DNA from: Paulownia fortunei
Taxonomy: Eukaryota > Streptophyta > Magnoliopsida > Lamiales > Paulowniaceae
Direction: 5' to 3'
Assembly: GCA_019321725.1 (NCBI GenBank)
Contig: CM033110.1
Span: 4,209,278 to 4,273,277, forward strand
Length of the DNA stretch: 64,000 bases
Shown: piece after piece, positions 46,334-58,660 of the stretch
Layout: the number at the start of each line of letters is the position of its first letter
Position numbering within the stretch: the first letter of the stretch is position 1
The notes under the pieces: model-generated
Seen by the model: the letters and a program-made list of their open reading frames with translations, nothing else
What the model was told of the DNA's origin: nothing
Database searches by the model: none
Made by a program: the position numbers and the translations under genes

Positions 46334-49300
46334 GGTATTGAAAATATCAACGAAGATGCTTCTCGAACAAGTCAAGAAAGTTTGCAGCCACTCTTCAAAT
46401 CAAAGCAATATCATTACTTGGTATGTCTGAACCCTGTAAACATGGTAGTTTAAGATTTTAAATGCCGAATTTACTTTCATATCATAGCATGTCGACTGAA
46501 TATGTCATCAATTCAAGTTATAAATAATTTTTCTTTTCTTTTCTCCTTTTGTTTCGTAAGTAGACGATGACATAATGGTATTTTTCAAAGATACTTTTTT
46601 CCTTCCAGTGTCCAACACTTGGTGATCCTTGATGATGAGAAGCAACCCATTGGGAAGGGCATAATTTTGGCAGTTTATACTCCCCTTATCGGTCGATACG
46701 CGAAGCCATGGCCAAAGTTGACAAATTTACTTTACTTGGCAGAATGGTCCCGAGAGATTTCATTGAGTAAGAATTCCAAGGTGTGGGCTTTTCAAGCAAC
46801 TCACCATTAGCAGTCGAATGAGCCAACTCCATTGCCAACATTGGGTCATCACATCATCGAAGGCAAAGCTAAGTGGAGAGATGCCATTCAGTTCGCTGGT
46901 GAATTCCACTACATCAAGGGCTACTGGGAGTGGATCAAAGATATCCTCAGTCGGTGCGAGCACAAGCTTCTTGAGATACGAATATATGACTCAGTATATG
47001 CTTCGTTGTTCACATATGATCGCAATTCTGACATAATCAAGGCTTTTTGTGAGGTGTGGTGTCCACTCACCAACACTTTATTGACTTTCTTGGAGAATTA
47101 TCCATATCACTGTAGGACTTACGAACTCTCGTGGGCCTTCCTATGACTGGATCTCTATATGATGAAGTCGTCCTCAGCGCCAAGGAGCTTACTGGTGTCG
47201 ATGAGGCAGGAAGTAGATTTGTCCCTCACTCGTGCAAGCATCTATTTAATGCTTATCATTTGCTTTGAGAGAGCGCCAATGGAGATCAATCTTCTCAAGT
47301 ATCCATCAATGAGTAGGTTAGATTTTGGTCCAAGAAGGCTATTATGTATCCTCTTCCTCATCCGTGAAGAGAAAAGAAAATGAGTTATTTCAAATCAACC
47401 CACAATCCACTTGGTGATTTTGAAACACACAAAGAATGGTGTCTATCAGAGATGGCCTTATTTTCAACGCTTGGCATAAAAGAGAGTCAAGAGGTGAGAC
47501 ATATTTGACGGCATTTAGCTTGTTGGCTTTGTGCATTTGTCCTTCCCAATGATGACATTAATTTGATACGACCCAGTACATTAAAAATGGTGAGCATTAT
47601 GGCAAGTGGACGAAGGGTGAGCCTTGTTGTTCCTATTTTAGCAAGCATCTACAAGGGCCTAAACAAGGTCGCAAATTCTCCAAGTCCATCTCGTTTATAT
47701 TCAACATTCCCTATCGACTTTGTCTATAGTTGGTTAGCACACTACTTCAAGACTCATTACCATGTTTGGCAAGGAGTACGTGGCCCAAAAATGATGATCT
47801 TTTCTAGCAAAGATGGTGCAAAGTACTATGATTCCAAAGAAGCCCACAAGCGAATTTGTAAATGAGACTTTATTTCTTGGACTTGCACCATGATTACCAA
47901 GAGCAAAGATTTCTTATATGGTGACAATGGGAATGCAGAGGACTTTGAGGCAAGATAAACACTTTATTATCGAGCCTTACAGTCCCCATCGATTTAGTCA
48001 TCAATTCGGATTCTATCAAGTAGTACCGGGAACTCTAACATGAGACATTCGTAAAGCTTCTTTGGAAGAAGGAGTTCATTATTAGCGCTTATGCACTCTG
48101 TCCAAATCTATGTCAAAGGCTTGTCTTCCATGTATGCCCCCAAATGCAAAGAAATTCTCTTTTGAAGATTACAAGATATGGTGGACCAACATCCTTGGAG
48201 GTTATTTTGAGAAAAATATCTCGACTTTAATCAACGTGAAGCCAAGTAAAATTTCTCTCAAAGATAAATAACATGATAAAGAAGATAGTCCTCTTGGCAA
48301 AAATGCTCAAAATCCTACATATGTATCTATCACTTCTTCTCCTGACAGATATGATACCCAAGCCATTGAACATCTCGAAGCTAGCAAGAGAAATGATGCC
48401 TCTCCCTATTCGGAGGAAAGTAGTAGTAGTAATGTAGACCGTCATTGGAAGAGATTTAAAAAGAACCCTAAGTCTTCAAAGGCAAAGGACGTCGATGTGG
48501 TGATGTTGCAAGTAATCCTACTAGAAATAGAGAACTTTATTGAAGGGGTCATTTCCTAACTTCTTCATCTCTTTTATTTATTTATTTATAACTCTTTTCT
48601 AACTTAAAACATGTAATATTTCAGTTAGAGAAAGAACTGCTCAATGTTGATAATGGTGAAGGATCACGAGTTAGCCAAGGATCGATTAGAGGGCCCAACT
48701 TGTTAACCATAATTCTTCTAATTGATGGGGAAACACAAAAGGAAACACTTAACTTGATTAGGGCTAAGCAGACACCTCATTGTGCTGAGTTTTCAGTATT
48801 TGAAGGTGAAAAATTTATACTTAATCACCAAAATGAGTATCTTCAAAGGCTATGGAGCGATCTCCGCAGAGGATAACAAATACTTCGATCGACTCCCTTT
48901 CATCCATCAAAGATGATGTTTCATTTGTGCTTGAGTCTATGAAAAGCTTTACCAATTTTGATATCTATCATGTGGAAGAACCATTGAAAGAACTTTTCGC
49001 CAAGGCTGCTGCTTATAACGAGGCAAGGTCCACATCTTTGGAACAGGTGTCCAAAGAACTTCTTGCACAATAATTGAGTGAATCTAAAGATCTCCTCCAC
49101 GAAGCCAAGACTAGAGAAATCCAAGAGGTTAATCAAATCCAATCTACCAAGGAGGAGTTGGAGCGTATCAAGAAAGAGCTTGATGATTTGAAGGGATGAA
49201 AGAAACATTTATCTACATTATTGAAATGAGAACAACAACTTCTCTAGAGTGCCCAAACCGAAGTTCATAAGATTGAAGAGGAGATTATTGCAATCAAGAA

Positions 49301-49402
49301 TACTTATCCATTGAGTGATGAAGCGGTTGAAAATCTGAAGTCTTCAATGGTACGTATCAAGGCTACCAAAGAAGAGTTGAGAAATTTAAGACCCTTTGCT
49401 TA
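46334..49402 (+). pseudogene. Antisense extra ORF of the Tat element: plant mobile domain-like protein with coiled-coil tail, decayed
   Basis: Plus-strand coding pieces opposite to pol. An exon-like segment at 46334-46420 (GIENINEDASRTSQESLQ) ends in TTG|GTATGT, and coding resumes after TTCCAG (46609). The PMD-like part reads VYTPLIGRYAKPWPKLTNLL (about 46670), FAGEFHYIKGYWEWIKDIL, IYDSVYASLFTYDRNSDIIK and EVWCPLTNTLLTF (46832-47146). Another frame at 47563-47865 has STFPIDFVYSWLAHYF. A Ser-rich linker leads to a coiled coil (VSKELLAQ.LSESKDLL, then TKEELERIKKELDDLK, 48870-49400). PMD-containing extra ORFs are known from Tat elements, sometimes antisense. The assignment rests on motif shape only. 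Confidence 0.65.
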
Positions 49403-49925
49403 GTGTTTGTTTAGGACCTTTCCTTTTCTTTTTGCTTCATGTAATGAACATCATTATTTTTGAGATTACATAATAGAAATTGTTCATTTTCTATCTTGCA
49501 ATCCTTCAAGTGCATTCATGTTCATCAAAATTCACAAAGCCTTTTTTTTTGTTTTTGTTTTTTTAAACTACTATCCTATACGAAGAGAAAACATAATTAC
49601 TCATGACTAAACTTAGAAAATACCTAAGCTGCCTACATACCCCAACAAAGGGATCAAGTCGTAAAGTAGTTCAAAAATACTTATTTTTATTAGGGAAGTC
49701 GTACACAGTTTATACTCATGCGGGCCAAAAGTATCTATTGCTTAAACCGCCCTAGACTAGATGAGGTATTTAACATTTTAACCTCATAAAATACCATTAG
49801 TGGGGTAAATTAACAGTTTAACCACGTGTATTCACTTTTGGTGAGTATCATTCACAGTTTATACTCATGCAGGTCAGGAGTAACATGCAGTTTAGGCTCA
49901 TGCGTCATGGAACATTCTTCTAACT
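49403..49925. other. Gap between the antisense ORF and the integrase end
   Basis: The sequence has two partial repeats of TCACAGTTTATACTCATG.GGG/GGTC (around 49692 and 49850) and ACAGTTTA words. No coding motif was found. It separates the two convergent genes of the Tat element. Confidence 0.5.
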
Positions 49926-51131
49926 TTACGCGTAATAGCATTTTAAAATTTTTTCATTGATCAGGCCAATTCTTAAGTCATCTTCGACAACCAACTTGTA
50001 AGCACCATTTGTGTAGACCTCTTTAACAACGTAAGAACCATCCCATTTTGATGTGAATTTATTTCCAGTTCGATGAGTAGTAATGATGGGCCTTCTCACA
50101 ACAAGCACTAAATCACTAACTTAGAAAGAGCATGACCGTACTTTCTTATTGAACGCTCTAGACAAGCAAGCCTGATAGCATTCAAGTCTTTGTTGCACTT
50201 CCAACCTTTTCTCATCAAGAGCTTTTAACTTTTCGAGGCGTAGGCGTGCATTTTCTTCCTCGGTTAATCCTTCTTGAACGGCTATCCTCAGTGATGGAAT
50301 TTGTTGCTCAAGAGGAACTATAGCTTCAACATTGTACACCAGTGCAGAAGGAGTCGCTTAAGTAGGCGTTCAAAAAGTGGTTTTGTACACCCATTAAACT
50401 TCTTCGATTCTTTCGTGCCAATCTCATTTTGACTTTGCAATCACTTTCTTCAACGAAGAAAACAAAGTCTTGTTGAATGCTTCAGCGAGTCCATTTGCAG
50501 CGACATAATACATAGAAGATTTTCTTTGTTTGAAACTAAACTTCTGACAAAGCTTATCTATCAAACTATTGCAAAAGGGTTTTTCATTATCCGTGATTAC
50601 ATATCAAAGAATCCCATAGCGATAAATAATATTAATACAGATAAAGTCAGCAATATTTTCTTTCTTTACCTCTTTGAGAGGTATCGCTTTAGCCCACTTA
50701 GAAAAGTAGTATATTGCAACCAAAATGTATAAATGTCCACTGGAAGACTTTGTCATAGGTCCAACCACATCTAAGCCCCAAGCGTTAAATGGCCATGAAG
50801 CAACAGTAGGGTGTAACGACTCAGATGGTTGGTGAATCAGATTTGCATGAAATTGACAGGCTTGACATCTTTGTGCGTAATCCATACAATCTTTTACCGT
50901 TGTCGGCCAATAGTAATACATCATTTTTATTCAGAAGTGCAACTTAGGGCCTGATTGATGAGCACCCCAAATCCCATAATGAACTTGTTCTATAGCTTGG
51001 ATGGCTTCATCATCACCCAAACATAATAAGAAAACTCCATCAAATGTGCTTTTGTAATGAATAAAGCGAGCTGCACGACGTCGAATATCAACTCTTTGAC
51101 ATGGATCATTAGGTAGCTTCTCATACTTCAA
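49926..51131 (-). pseudogene. Tat integrase, broken
   Basis: Minus strand. The zinc-finger region has HYGIWGAHQSG (about 50960) and a Cys pair in CMDYAQRCQACQFH (about 50880-50840). The catalytic core opens at WPFNAWGLDVVGPM (about 50790) with the first Asp present. The second Asp lies near TDN (about 50600) in another frame, and the Glu region near GLAEAFN (about 50490). The C-terminal part contains ENARLRLEKLKALDEKRLEV (about 50260) and KFTSKWDGSYVVKEVYTNGA-YKL (about 50065), ending at 49926. Frame breaks lie near 50340-50530. Confidence 0.82.
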
Positions 51132-52850
51132 ATAATCTATAAGTGGTTGATGCCAATCTTCTTTCTCGACTTCAAATACTTCGAAAATATGATTTTATTC
51201 ATTATTACAATTCCTGTGCTCGAAGATTGGTGGTACAAACCAACTTCTGCATATTGGTACACAAGCTTCACCTTCAGGCATGGCAAGTATGAAAGCGAGA
51301 TTTGCAAAGCATCAACTTGCTTATTATCTATCCTTGGTATATGTTTAATAATTACATCTCCCAACCATCCAATAAGCATTCTAGCATAATTGAAATATGG
51401 AAGTAGCTCAGGTTTCTTGACTTCATATAATCCAACCAACTGATTGACCACCAATTTAGAATCTCCATACACTTTTAGATGTAATTGTTTTATATTAACA
51501 ACTATTTCCAAACCAAGGATAATAGCTTGATATTCAACAATATTGTTGGAGCAATTCTGGGTTAAGGTAAAGGAGTAATGCAACACTTCTTCATCAGATG
51601 TAACGAATATAACTCCCACACCGGCTCCCTTTTTATGAGAAGTTCCATCAAAGTACATATTTCAAGGAGGAGTGATTTCTATTACAAGAACATCTTCATC
51701 TGGTAAGTCATCAGATACCTCCCACTCAACAGAAATAGGATGATCGACCAAGAAGTATACCAAAACTTATCTTTTCACAGTCTTTTGAGGAACATATATG
51801 ATCTTAAACTATTACAATTGAAGGTACCACCTTACAAGTCTATCAGAAAGAAATGGTCTTGTCATAACATACTTTAGTGGATTTACTTTCGAGATAACAT
51901 GGACAGTAGATTATAAAGATAAGGGCCAAACATATCTTTTCAATTGGTGAGTAGTTTAACTTATTTGGTATCATCATCCTACTTAAATAGTATAAGGCAC
52001 TATCTTTTCCATCATTATTCTCTTGCACTAATAAAGCCCCAATAGAACATTCTTGAGCAGCAATATAAAGAATCAATGTGCGTCTAGGCACTGGTGCAAC
52101 CAACATGGGAGGCTTCATCAAATAGGTTTTTATACTTTCAAAAGCGTTTCTACAAGACTTATCCCATTCAAATGGAATACCTTTCTTCATAAGTCAGCTA
52201 AATGGCTAGAATCGGCTAACTAAGTTCGAAATCAACCTTTGAAGATAAGCTAACTTTCCTTGAAAACTTTTAAGTTTGTGAATATCTTGAGGTTCAAGTA
52301 TCTTTAGAATCGCATCAATCTTTGCTTGTTCAATTTCTATCCCTCAATGGCGAACGATGAACCCGAGAAAAATTCCAAACTTAACACCAAATACGCATTT
52401 CAGCGGATTCATCTTAAGTTGATATCTTCTTAATTATTTCATAATTTTTCTCAAAGCTAGAAGGTGATCTTCTCATTTTTTAGACTTCACAACCATGTCA
52501 TCAATATAACACTTAATATTTTTATGGAGCATATCACAAAGATTTTCTACATAGTCCTTTGATATGTAGCACCGGCATTTTTTAATCCAAACGGCATTAC
52601 CTTATATCAATATATACCTTTTGGAGTGCAAAATGCCATTAACTCTTCATCTTTTAGGGCCATACATATTTGGTTATATCCATATGATCCATCTATGAAA
52701 AATAACGCTTTATGGACAGTAGTAGCATCAATCATGAGCTCAGTAATGGGCAACAAAAAGTAATCTTTGGGACATGCGTCATTCAAATCTCTGAAATCAA
52801 CACAAACTTGAATTTGGTCATTTTTCTTTCTCATAGGGACAATGATTGAA
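51132..52850 (-). pseudogene. Tat reverse transcriptase, RNase H and archaeal-type RNase H, broken
   Basis: Minus strand. The RT core starts QIQVCVDFRDLNDACPKDYF (about 52810) with FFIDGSYGYNQICMA. The YVDD region falls at about 52510 (HDMVVKS) and a broken stretch follows. RNase H has PFEWDKSCRNAFESIKTYLM and LYIAAQECSIGALLVQ (52190-51900). A second, archaeal-type RNase H lies at 51658-51280: MYFDGTSHKKGAGVG, NNIVEYQAIILGLE, LKVYGDSKLVVNQL and RIDNKQVDAL. The presence of this second RNase H is the signature of the Tat lineage; its four acidic positions (D, E, D, D) are still readable. Confidence 0.85.
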
Positions 52851-54090
52851 ATCTACAAGTACTATGAAAGTATGGTCCTTCTATCTCTTAATCTCTTGAT
52901 TACATCTGGGATATTGATTAATAGTCGAAACCTTATTTGACTTAATAACTATTATTCTATTACCAATCTCATTAACTCCTTGATGAATCAATAGAAAACC
53001 CTTGTCTAATATTCATCCTACTTTGAACAATTACTTCTGAGTCAAAGACTATAAAAAGCATAGGAATTTTTTCATATTCAGCTAGATAGGTAACAAATCC
53101 TCTATTGGTCACTCATTAACCTCTATACACGCATATGTTACATCTAACATATTTCTTTTATGATTGTTAGGCAATCGAAAAATCTATTAAAGTGTAATAT
53201 ATAGTGCACAAGGTTACCATGATACCTTAAATCTAAAGATTAATTCATGCACTATTATAATAATTAAGAAATTTCTATTTGGCAAATTATGTTTTCAATT
53301 GGGAATTTCCCAGCACGAATATTCAGTGTACTTATTCTTTAACAAGCATCTATACATATGCACTAGTATCCATACCAATGACGATAGAGCGAGACATCCG
53401 CTTTTCGAGCATGTATTGTGTGTGAAAGTCTTGATGGGCTTATCGATGTCCTATCTTGATGAACCCTCGAATTGGAACAAATTTAAGACCAAAGCCATAG
53501 ATACAAATTCCATAATCGCCATCAAATAAAACTTGGAATTCTTTAGTTGAAGGCTTCTCCTTTTCAATTGATTGTTGCTTTGTGGATGTTTCCACTTCAT
53601 CATGAACCTCAACTTATTTGCCCATTACGCAGCTAACATTAGGATTGTCTACTTTGTTCATTAATTTTGTGATTTGCAAGTCTTGCTCTTGAATATGTTT
53701 AGTAAGTCCCTCAATGGCCTTCGTCAAACTTGCAATTTACTTCTCGAGAGTTATAGCATTTGTCATCATGGCAAGTGCTATATTTGAGGTAAATGAGTAA
53801 CTTGATGCTGAACGAGTGGTGGATAATGTAGATTCACCCTTCAGGTCTCCATTATCTTCATTTGTGTTGGCAAGATGTGGTAAATCTTTCTCAGCAGTTT
53901 CAAGCAAAGAAGTTATCTCGGAAAATGATAGCAACTTTTTTGACATACTTCTTATGATGACACCAACACTTCCTCCTACAATATTCAAAGAATTTAAAGT
54001 AGTAATTTTCACTACTACGTCCTTGCGAGTAGTCATTATGATATTTTAGAACTTCTGAAGAAAAGAGATGAGAGGTAGAGATGGTCCTAC
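52851..54090 (-). pseudogene. Tat gag and leader, decayed
   Basis: Minus strand. The start MTTRKDVVVKITTLNSLNIV at 54036 heads a 99-residue open frame, then a coiled-coil-like string (LTKAIEGLTKHIQEQDLQIT, about 53700). Next comes a block around 53570-53410 (TKEFQVLFDGDYGICIYGFG). Between about 53300 and 52850 the protease region cannot be recognised and may be deleted or scrambled. The N-terminal gag is Ser/Thr-rich. Confidence 0.6.
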
Positions 54091-54107
54091 TGTGCACGCC
54101 AGAAATT
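54091..54107 (-). other. Primer binding site of the Tat element
   Basis: Read on the minus strand just after the 5' LTR: ATTTCTGGCGTGCACAG. TGGCGTGC-type sites at this position are typical of Tat elements. The tRNA was not determined. Confidence 0.6.
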
Positions 54108-54954
54108 TATAACACAAATTTCATTATCTTTAAAATTAATAAACAAGAAAAATTTTACAAATTGAATTTTATTGAATTGAAATAATAAAATGGTTACAAT
54201 CTCTATGAATCCTCTAATTATTCTCTTCAAGAATAAGAAGTTTTAGGATTTAAACTTTTGGAGGTGCAATCACCAATTTGATCTCCTCCAAACTGAATTT
54301 TATTTTTCAATAACGTTAATTCGAGGGTATAGCACCTTAATATCGAATCAAATGTTAGAATTTCAAGAACGTTGACTTCTTGAATTTGAATATTTGTTGG
54401 TGGATTGGCCCTTCAATCTCCTCTAAGGTGAATTTAATATTCAATAACATTAATTCGAGGGTTCAATAACTTAATCTCGAATTAAACATTATTATTTGGA
54501 TGGACTCCACGATGAATATCTTAATTTTCGCCTTGAATACTGTGGATCTCCTTGAATTTGATCACCTTGGTTGTGAGAATTTCCTCCAACACCTTTCTTG
54601 CTTGGACCTTTTCTTCACAACTTATCCTTTTTGACTCTTGCGAATTACCCCTATTTATACTTGTAGGATAAGAGTTATTGGATAAGTCATTTGATGAAAT
54701 AGCAGATTCGATTAACATCTATCACTTGATCACAAGATTTGATACGATCTTGATTTTCAAAAATTGAAATTTGACAATTGGCGATAGTTAATTGGCCAAC
54801 AAAATATATATTATAATATTAATTAATTAACTATTTAATTAGGAATTAAATTTGATTAAATTCTCAATATAAATAGAAAATATAAAATTAATATTTAATA
54901 CATATTATTTTACACGTGTTGCTATTTAATTGGTACAAATTTAATTTATCTACA
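54108..54954 (-). repeat. 5' LTR of the Tat element (right)
   Basis: Aligns with 43967-44822; plus-strand start TATAACACAAATTTC and end AATTTATCTACA. A minus-strand TATA box GTATAAATAG lies at 54651-54660, about 540 bases before the internal region. Confidence 0.9.
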
Positions 54955-54959
54955 CTTAC

Positions 54960-55778
54960 CTTATTTCATTTGTGTATATCCTTGCAGATTTGGAAGGATA
55001 AGTGAAAAGTCAAAGATTTTGGGAATCATATCTTGAAAATCTTTTTGTTAAGAAGGAAGATTATCTTGTAATATCTTGATAAACCTAAGATTTAGTGAAT
55101 TATATCTTGAAGATCTTTTTGTTGAAGGAAAATTATCTTGTAATATCTTGGCTTATCAAGAGATGATTCTATAAGCTTTTCGTATTTAAGCCGATTGTTT
55201 GTGGCATTATTTTGACTGCGGTTTTTAGAGATTAAAGTTATAAGAGCAGATTTTTACTCCAAGGGAAAAACGAGAGTTTGGTCTTCAAAGTCATTAAGGA
55301 GATTTGGTCTATATTGCAATCTATATTGCAACACCCACACTCAACATCCTTCAAGTGGAAGGAGGTGAAGTATTTTGGGAAGACGCACTGCTGCTTGACG
55401 AAGGTCAACGTTGAAGGGGGTTTAACAAAGCAGTTCAAGTCGAGTGGAGCTCACAAACAAGTCCAACTATCGATGGTCAATACAAGACGACATCAAATAA
55501 AGAGGGAGTCTTTAATTTGTTTATAAGTCCTATATTTGTATTGTGTAAATCATCTTCTAATAGTGGATTATTTTCTTCTCTAGGCATGACCTCTTGCATG
55601 TAGAGTACTTTTGTACTTGAAGCACGTTAAAAATTACTGAGTTAATTTTTATTTTTTTGCTATGTATTTAATCTTATGATGCAACATTAAATTGAATACA
55701 AGCATTTGAAAATTGATTAACAATAATATATTTCGCTGCATGTTTAATGGTATGTTACAGCACATACTTGAACATACA
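54960..55778 (+). repeat. 3' LTR of the SIRE-like element, 3' portion
   Basis: Continues the LTR after the Tat insertion. The last roughly 335 bases match 31741-32070. It contains two copies of ATATCTTGAA.ATCTTTTTGTT followed by GATTATCTTGTAATATCTTG-like words (about 55028-55150) and TATATTGCAATCTATATTGC (about 55310). Confidence 0.78.
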
Positions 55779-56033
55779 ATTACACTTTATAAATATACAC
55801 CAAGTACATGTGATCCACAACGTTTAGGAAAATATTTTTTAAACTTAATATTTATATATGACGTGAAAAGAATATGAAATGAGGATCTCAACTACTTTAA
55901 TAGACTACTGAATTGTACAATAGGATAATTGGGGTATACCATTTACTAATTATAGTCTCAAAAACCCATAAATCAGGTTAAGATAATTCTCATGGATGCA
56001 TCAAGAAATTCTTACATGCTAGTAACCTAAAAT

Positions 56034-56225
56034 TTAGAAATTCTTGTGTGTCTTCATTGCTAATTGGGGAAGAAAACAACCATATTGATTTTGAAAACCA
56101 GTAAGGAACTTTTCTATTGCTGCCTCGACCACCATTTCACCCAATACTCCCATAGTATTCACTGTATGAAGAGAAGCTTTCCAGGCCACAATTCTCATGC
56201 CAAGTATGTTTTTATCTTGAAAATT
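56034..56225 (-). pseudogene. Unidentified host-like terminal exon
   Basis: Minus-strand 64-codon stretch after a plausible acceptor (CTTTATAG at 56226), open to a TAA at 56034-56036. It contains IVAWKASLHTVNTMGVLGEM followed by VVEAAIEKFLTGFQNQ. Its composition and amphipathic pattern are unlike the surrounding AT-rich spacer and unlike any transposon protein in this window. I do not recognise the family. A possible first exon lies upstream on the same strand: an ATG at 57404 (MEALPLIGGCWDLKE) preceded by CCATATAAATAC at 57451-57462. The exons between were not found. It may be a gene fragment or the end of a small real gene. Confidence 0.4.
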
Positions 56226-58600
56226 CTATAAAGCTTAAGGGTTATAAAAAATAATGATAATTAAAAAATTTCTAAAATTAATTGATAAATAGTTAATTTT
56301 GATCGTCATCTAAATTCACTTCTCTCTTCTCGAAATATTTTTTTTCTTTTCTTTTCTGGCAATAACATAGCCCACAAATCAACATATGTCCAACTCCATC
56401 ACTATTATAAACGTCTTTCTCTTTGTGCTAGCACTAATATTTCTATAAATACATCACGAACACAAATGTATATTTGTGTATAATTATATTTTTATATGTT
56501 AAATTTATATTGGATAGCCGTATTTGAACCACGTTATGTCGTAAGATTTTTCAAAATTTTGATATCCCGCATCCATGTAGTGTTATATCTTATCCGTACC
56601 CGTGCATTTCAGGATCATGTATGATGGTAAATATGGAGCGGCTTAGTTAATAAGTTAATAGGTAGCAATATAGTTATATTTGCAATGTATATATTGTGCC
56701 CAATCATAATGTTGTATAGGCTTTGTATGAACTGTATTGCTTATATTTGATGTGAAACTGTTCTTCATAAAATACCATAAAAATTATAATTGGTCATTTC
56801 ATTAAGGCAGTAGCATTTTTCATTCTGTAAAAACAATAATTGGTAATTTAGATACACTAACTTTTTATTTTTTGTAATATGAATGACTGACACATAACTT
56901 GTAAAATAAAGATTTTTAATTTTGGAGAGAAATCAACATGTGTTATGCACCTATGGACCAAAAAAGCCACTCACTCCTAATTTACAAAATTAAAATTATC
57001 ACTATCTCCTAATTTACCGAACTAGAATTTTAAATTTATTAACACATAAGCCTTAACTTTAATAAGTATTCATGTGATGTCTTGGAAAAAAAATTTAAGC
57101 TCAATCTCAGTAGAAAAAAAAAAAGCTCAATCTCAATTCCATATGCAAAAACATATATAGAACTTTCCATCTTCACCAAATTATAAAATTTGTAAGCAAC
57201 ATGACAATCATAATTCAGCAACTTATGTATAATCCGTAAAAAAATAGTTACGATATCTCAAAGTTCAGTATTAATTATTGAACATGCGATTGAGTCACCT
57301 CTAAAGTGTAATTAAATTCGATCTGTAACTTCAATCTTTGTCATTAACATCAACCAACTTTCCTTCAAATCCCAGCATCCCCCAATCAAAGGTAAAGCCT
57401 CCATCACCAATTGTCAGTGGCTTGCTCTTTCTCTCTTATTCAAATTATATGTATTTATATGGTTTTGAAGTGAGGGATGCATAAAATTAAGATGTATATT
57501 TATTCTAGATTGAGTGTGGCAATATGGATAACTCGGCTTTTTGGTTAGGATTTGCATGATAGAGAGGTAGAAATATTGGTGCGACTATAATATGGATGTG
57601 GGTAGAGGTAGAGACGGGCAAAATTGTTAGGATTGAAAAGTTAAGCAGAGCGAGGAAGAAAAAAAAAGAATGAGAAATAAAATTTTGCAACTTAATTTCA
57701 AAATAAACTAAAAAAATTGACTTCAAAAATTTAGGATTAGGAAAAATATATGTTATTTAGTATATTTTGTCAATTCAAGTGAGAACGACTCTACATTTTT
57801 TATCCAAAGCACAAGTGCATACTTATTAAGGTTGGGGTTTGTGCAGCAGAAATGACAATTTTAGTCTTATAATTTTGTTTGAAGTGGCAATTTTAGTCCT
57901 ACAAATTTATTGGAAGTTGTAATCTTACTTATAGAGTATGCACTGATTTTTTCGCTAAAATTAAAAAAATAATAATTTTAAAAGTCACATGCTAGTCACG
58001 TAATTTTTCACAGCAAGATTCAAAATTTCCAGCCAATTATCCTCAAATTATGAAATATCAAAAAATTTAATTTGCCAGTGGCTATCGGTTAAAAGATGAA
58101 AAATGCCATCCCTTTTAATTATAGGACCAATATTACAATTTTGCCTAAAATCGCATCATGTACCTTAAGTAAGCCTGCTGATCTTCTAAAGTTAACAAAA
58201 CTAACTTCATATAAATCATCATGATAAATTTTGTTTATAGCCACCAATCAACAAAATATGTTGATATTACAATGTACACCCCATTAGAAAAATAACATTT
58301 CAATAACATACCTTTCAATTGAAGATATAATAATATTCTGAAGTGGAATGGTTTCAAGTCCACAAACATCGACTCCTAACAAGTTGTCAATTCTTATATG
58401 AGTTCCTATTGCGACACACACAAGTTGTTAGGACATTGAATTATCCCAACAAGAATAAAAAATCATAAATATCCAATATAAATGAAGTACCTTCAAATCG
58501 CGAAATACTTGGGGTATTTCTAATTATTCTTAAAAAAAGCTTTGTTTTAATATGGCATAACACCTAATTTTGCTGGACCCATGGGCTTAGGTCTCCAACA

Positions 58601-58660
58601 TGGGCCATCAAGTATTTATTTGTCGGGAGGATGGGCCATCAAGTATTTATTTGTAGGGCC
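58601..58660 (+). repeat. Short tandem repeat, two units of about 31 bp
   Basis: ATGGGCCATCAAGTATTTAT followed by TTGT occurs twice, separated by a GGGAGG-type linker. GGCCCA-type words in it resemble plant site II elements but no gene start follows. Confidence 0.8.

Larger units (their letters stand above)
43962..54959 (-). mobile_element. Ty3/gypsy Tat-lineage retrotransposon with antisense extra ORF, nested in the copia 3' LTR
   Basis: Complete outline: LTRs at 43967-44822 and 54108-54954, flanked by a perfect CTTAC duplication (43962-43966 and 54955-54959). Gag and pol read on the minus strand, so the right LTR is the 5' one. The order gag, RT, RNase H, a second archaeal-type RNase H, integrase identifies the Tat (Ogre-like) lineage. 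Between integrase and the 3' (left) LTR lies an antisense extra ORF region. All genes are broken by stops. Confidence 0.9.
31741..55778 (+). mobile_element. Ty1/copia element of SIRE/Maximus type, heavily nested and decayed
   Basis: Assigned to the copia SIRE/Maximus lineage from the gag with zinc knuckle, the protease/GAG-pre-integrase block, an extra ORF downstream of pol, and the closing purine tract. The 5' LTR remnant (31741-32070) matches the end of the 3' LTR (about 55440-55778). Later insertions are a CACTA element in gag, a LINE/solo-LTR composite further along gag, and a Tat element in the 3' LTR. Without them, what remains is only about 7 kb because most of integrase, RT and RNase H is deleted. 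No target duplication can be tested because the 5' LTR is truncated. Confidence 0.8.
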
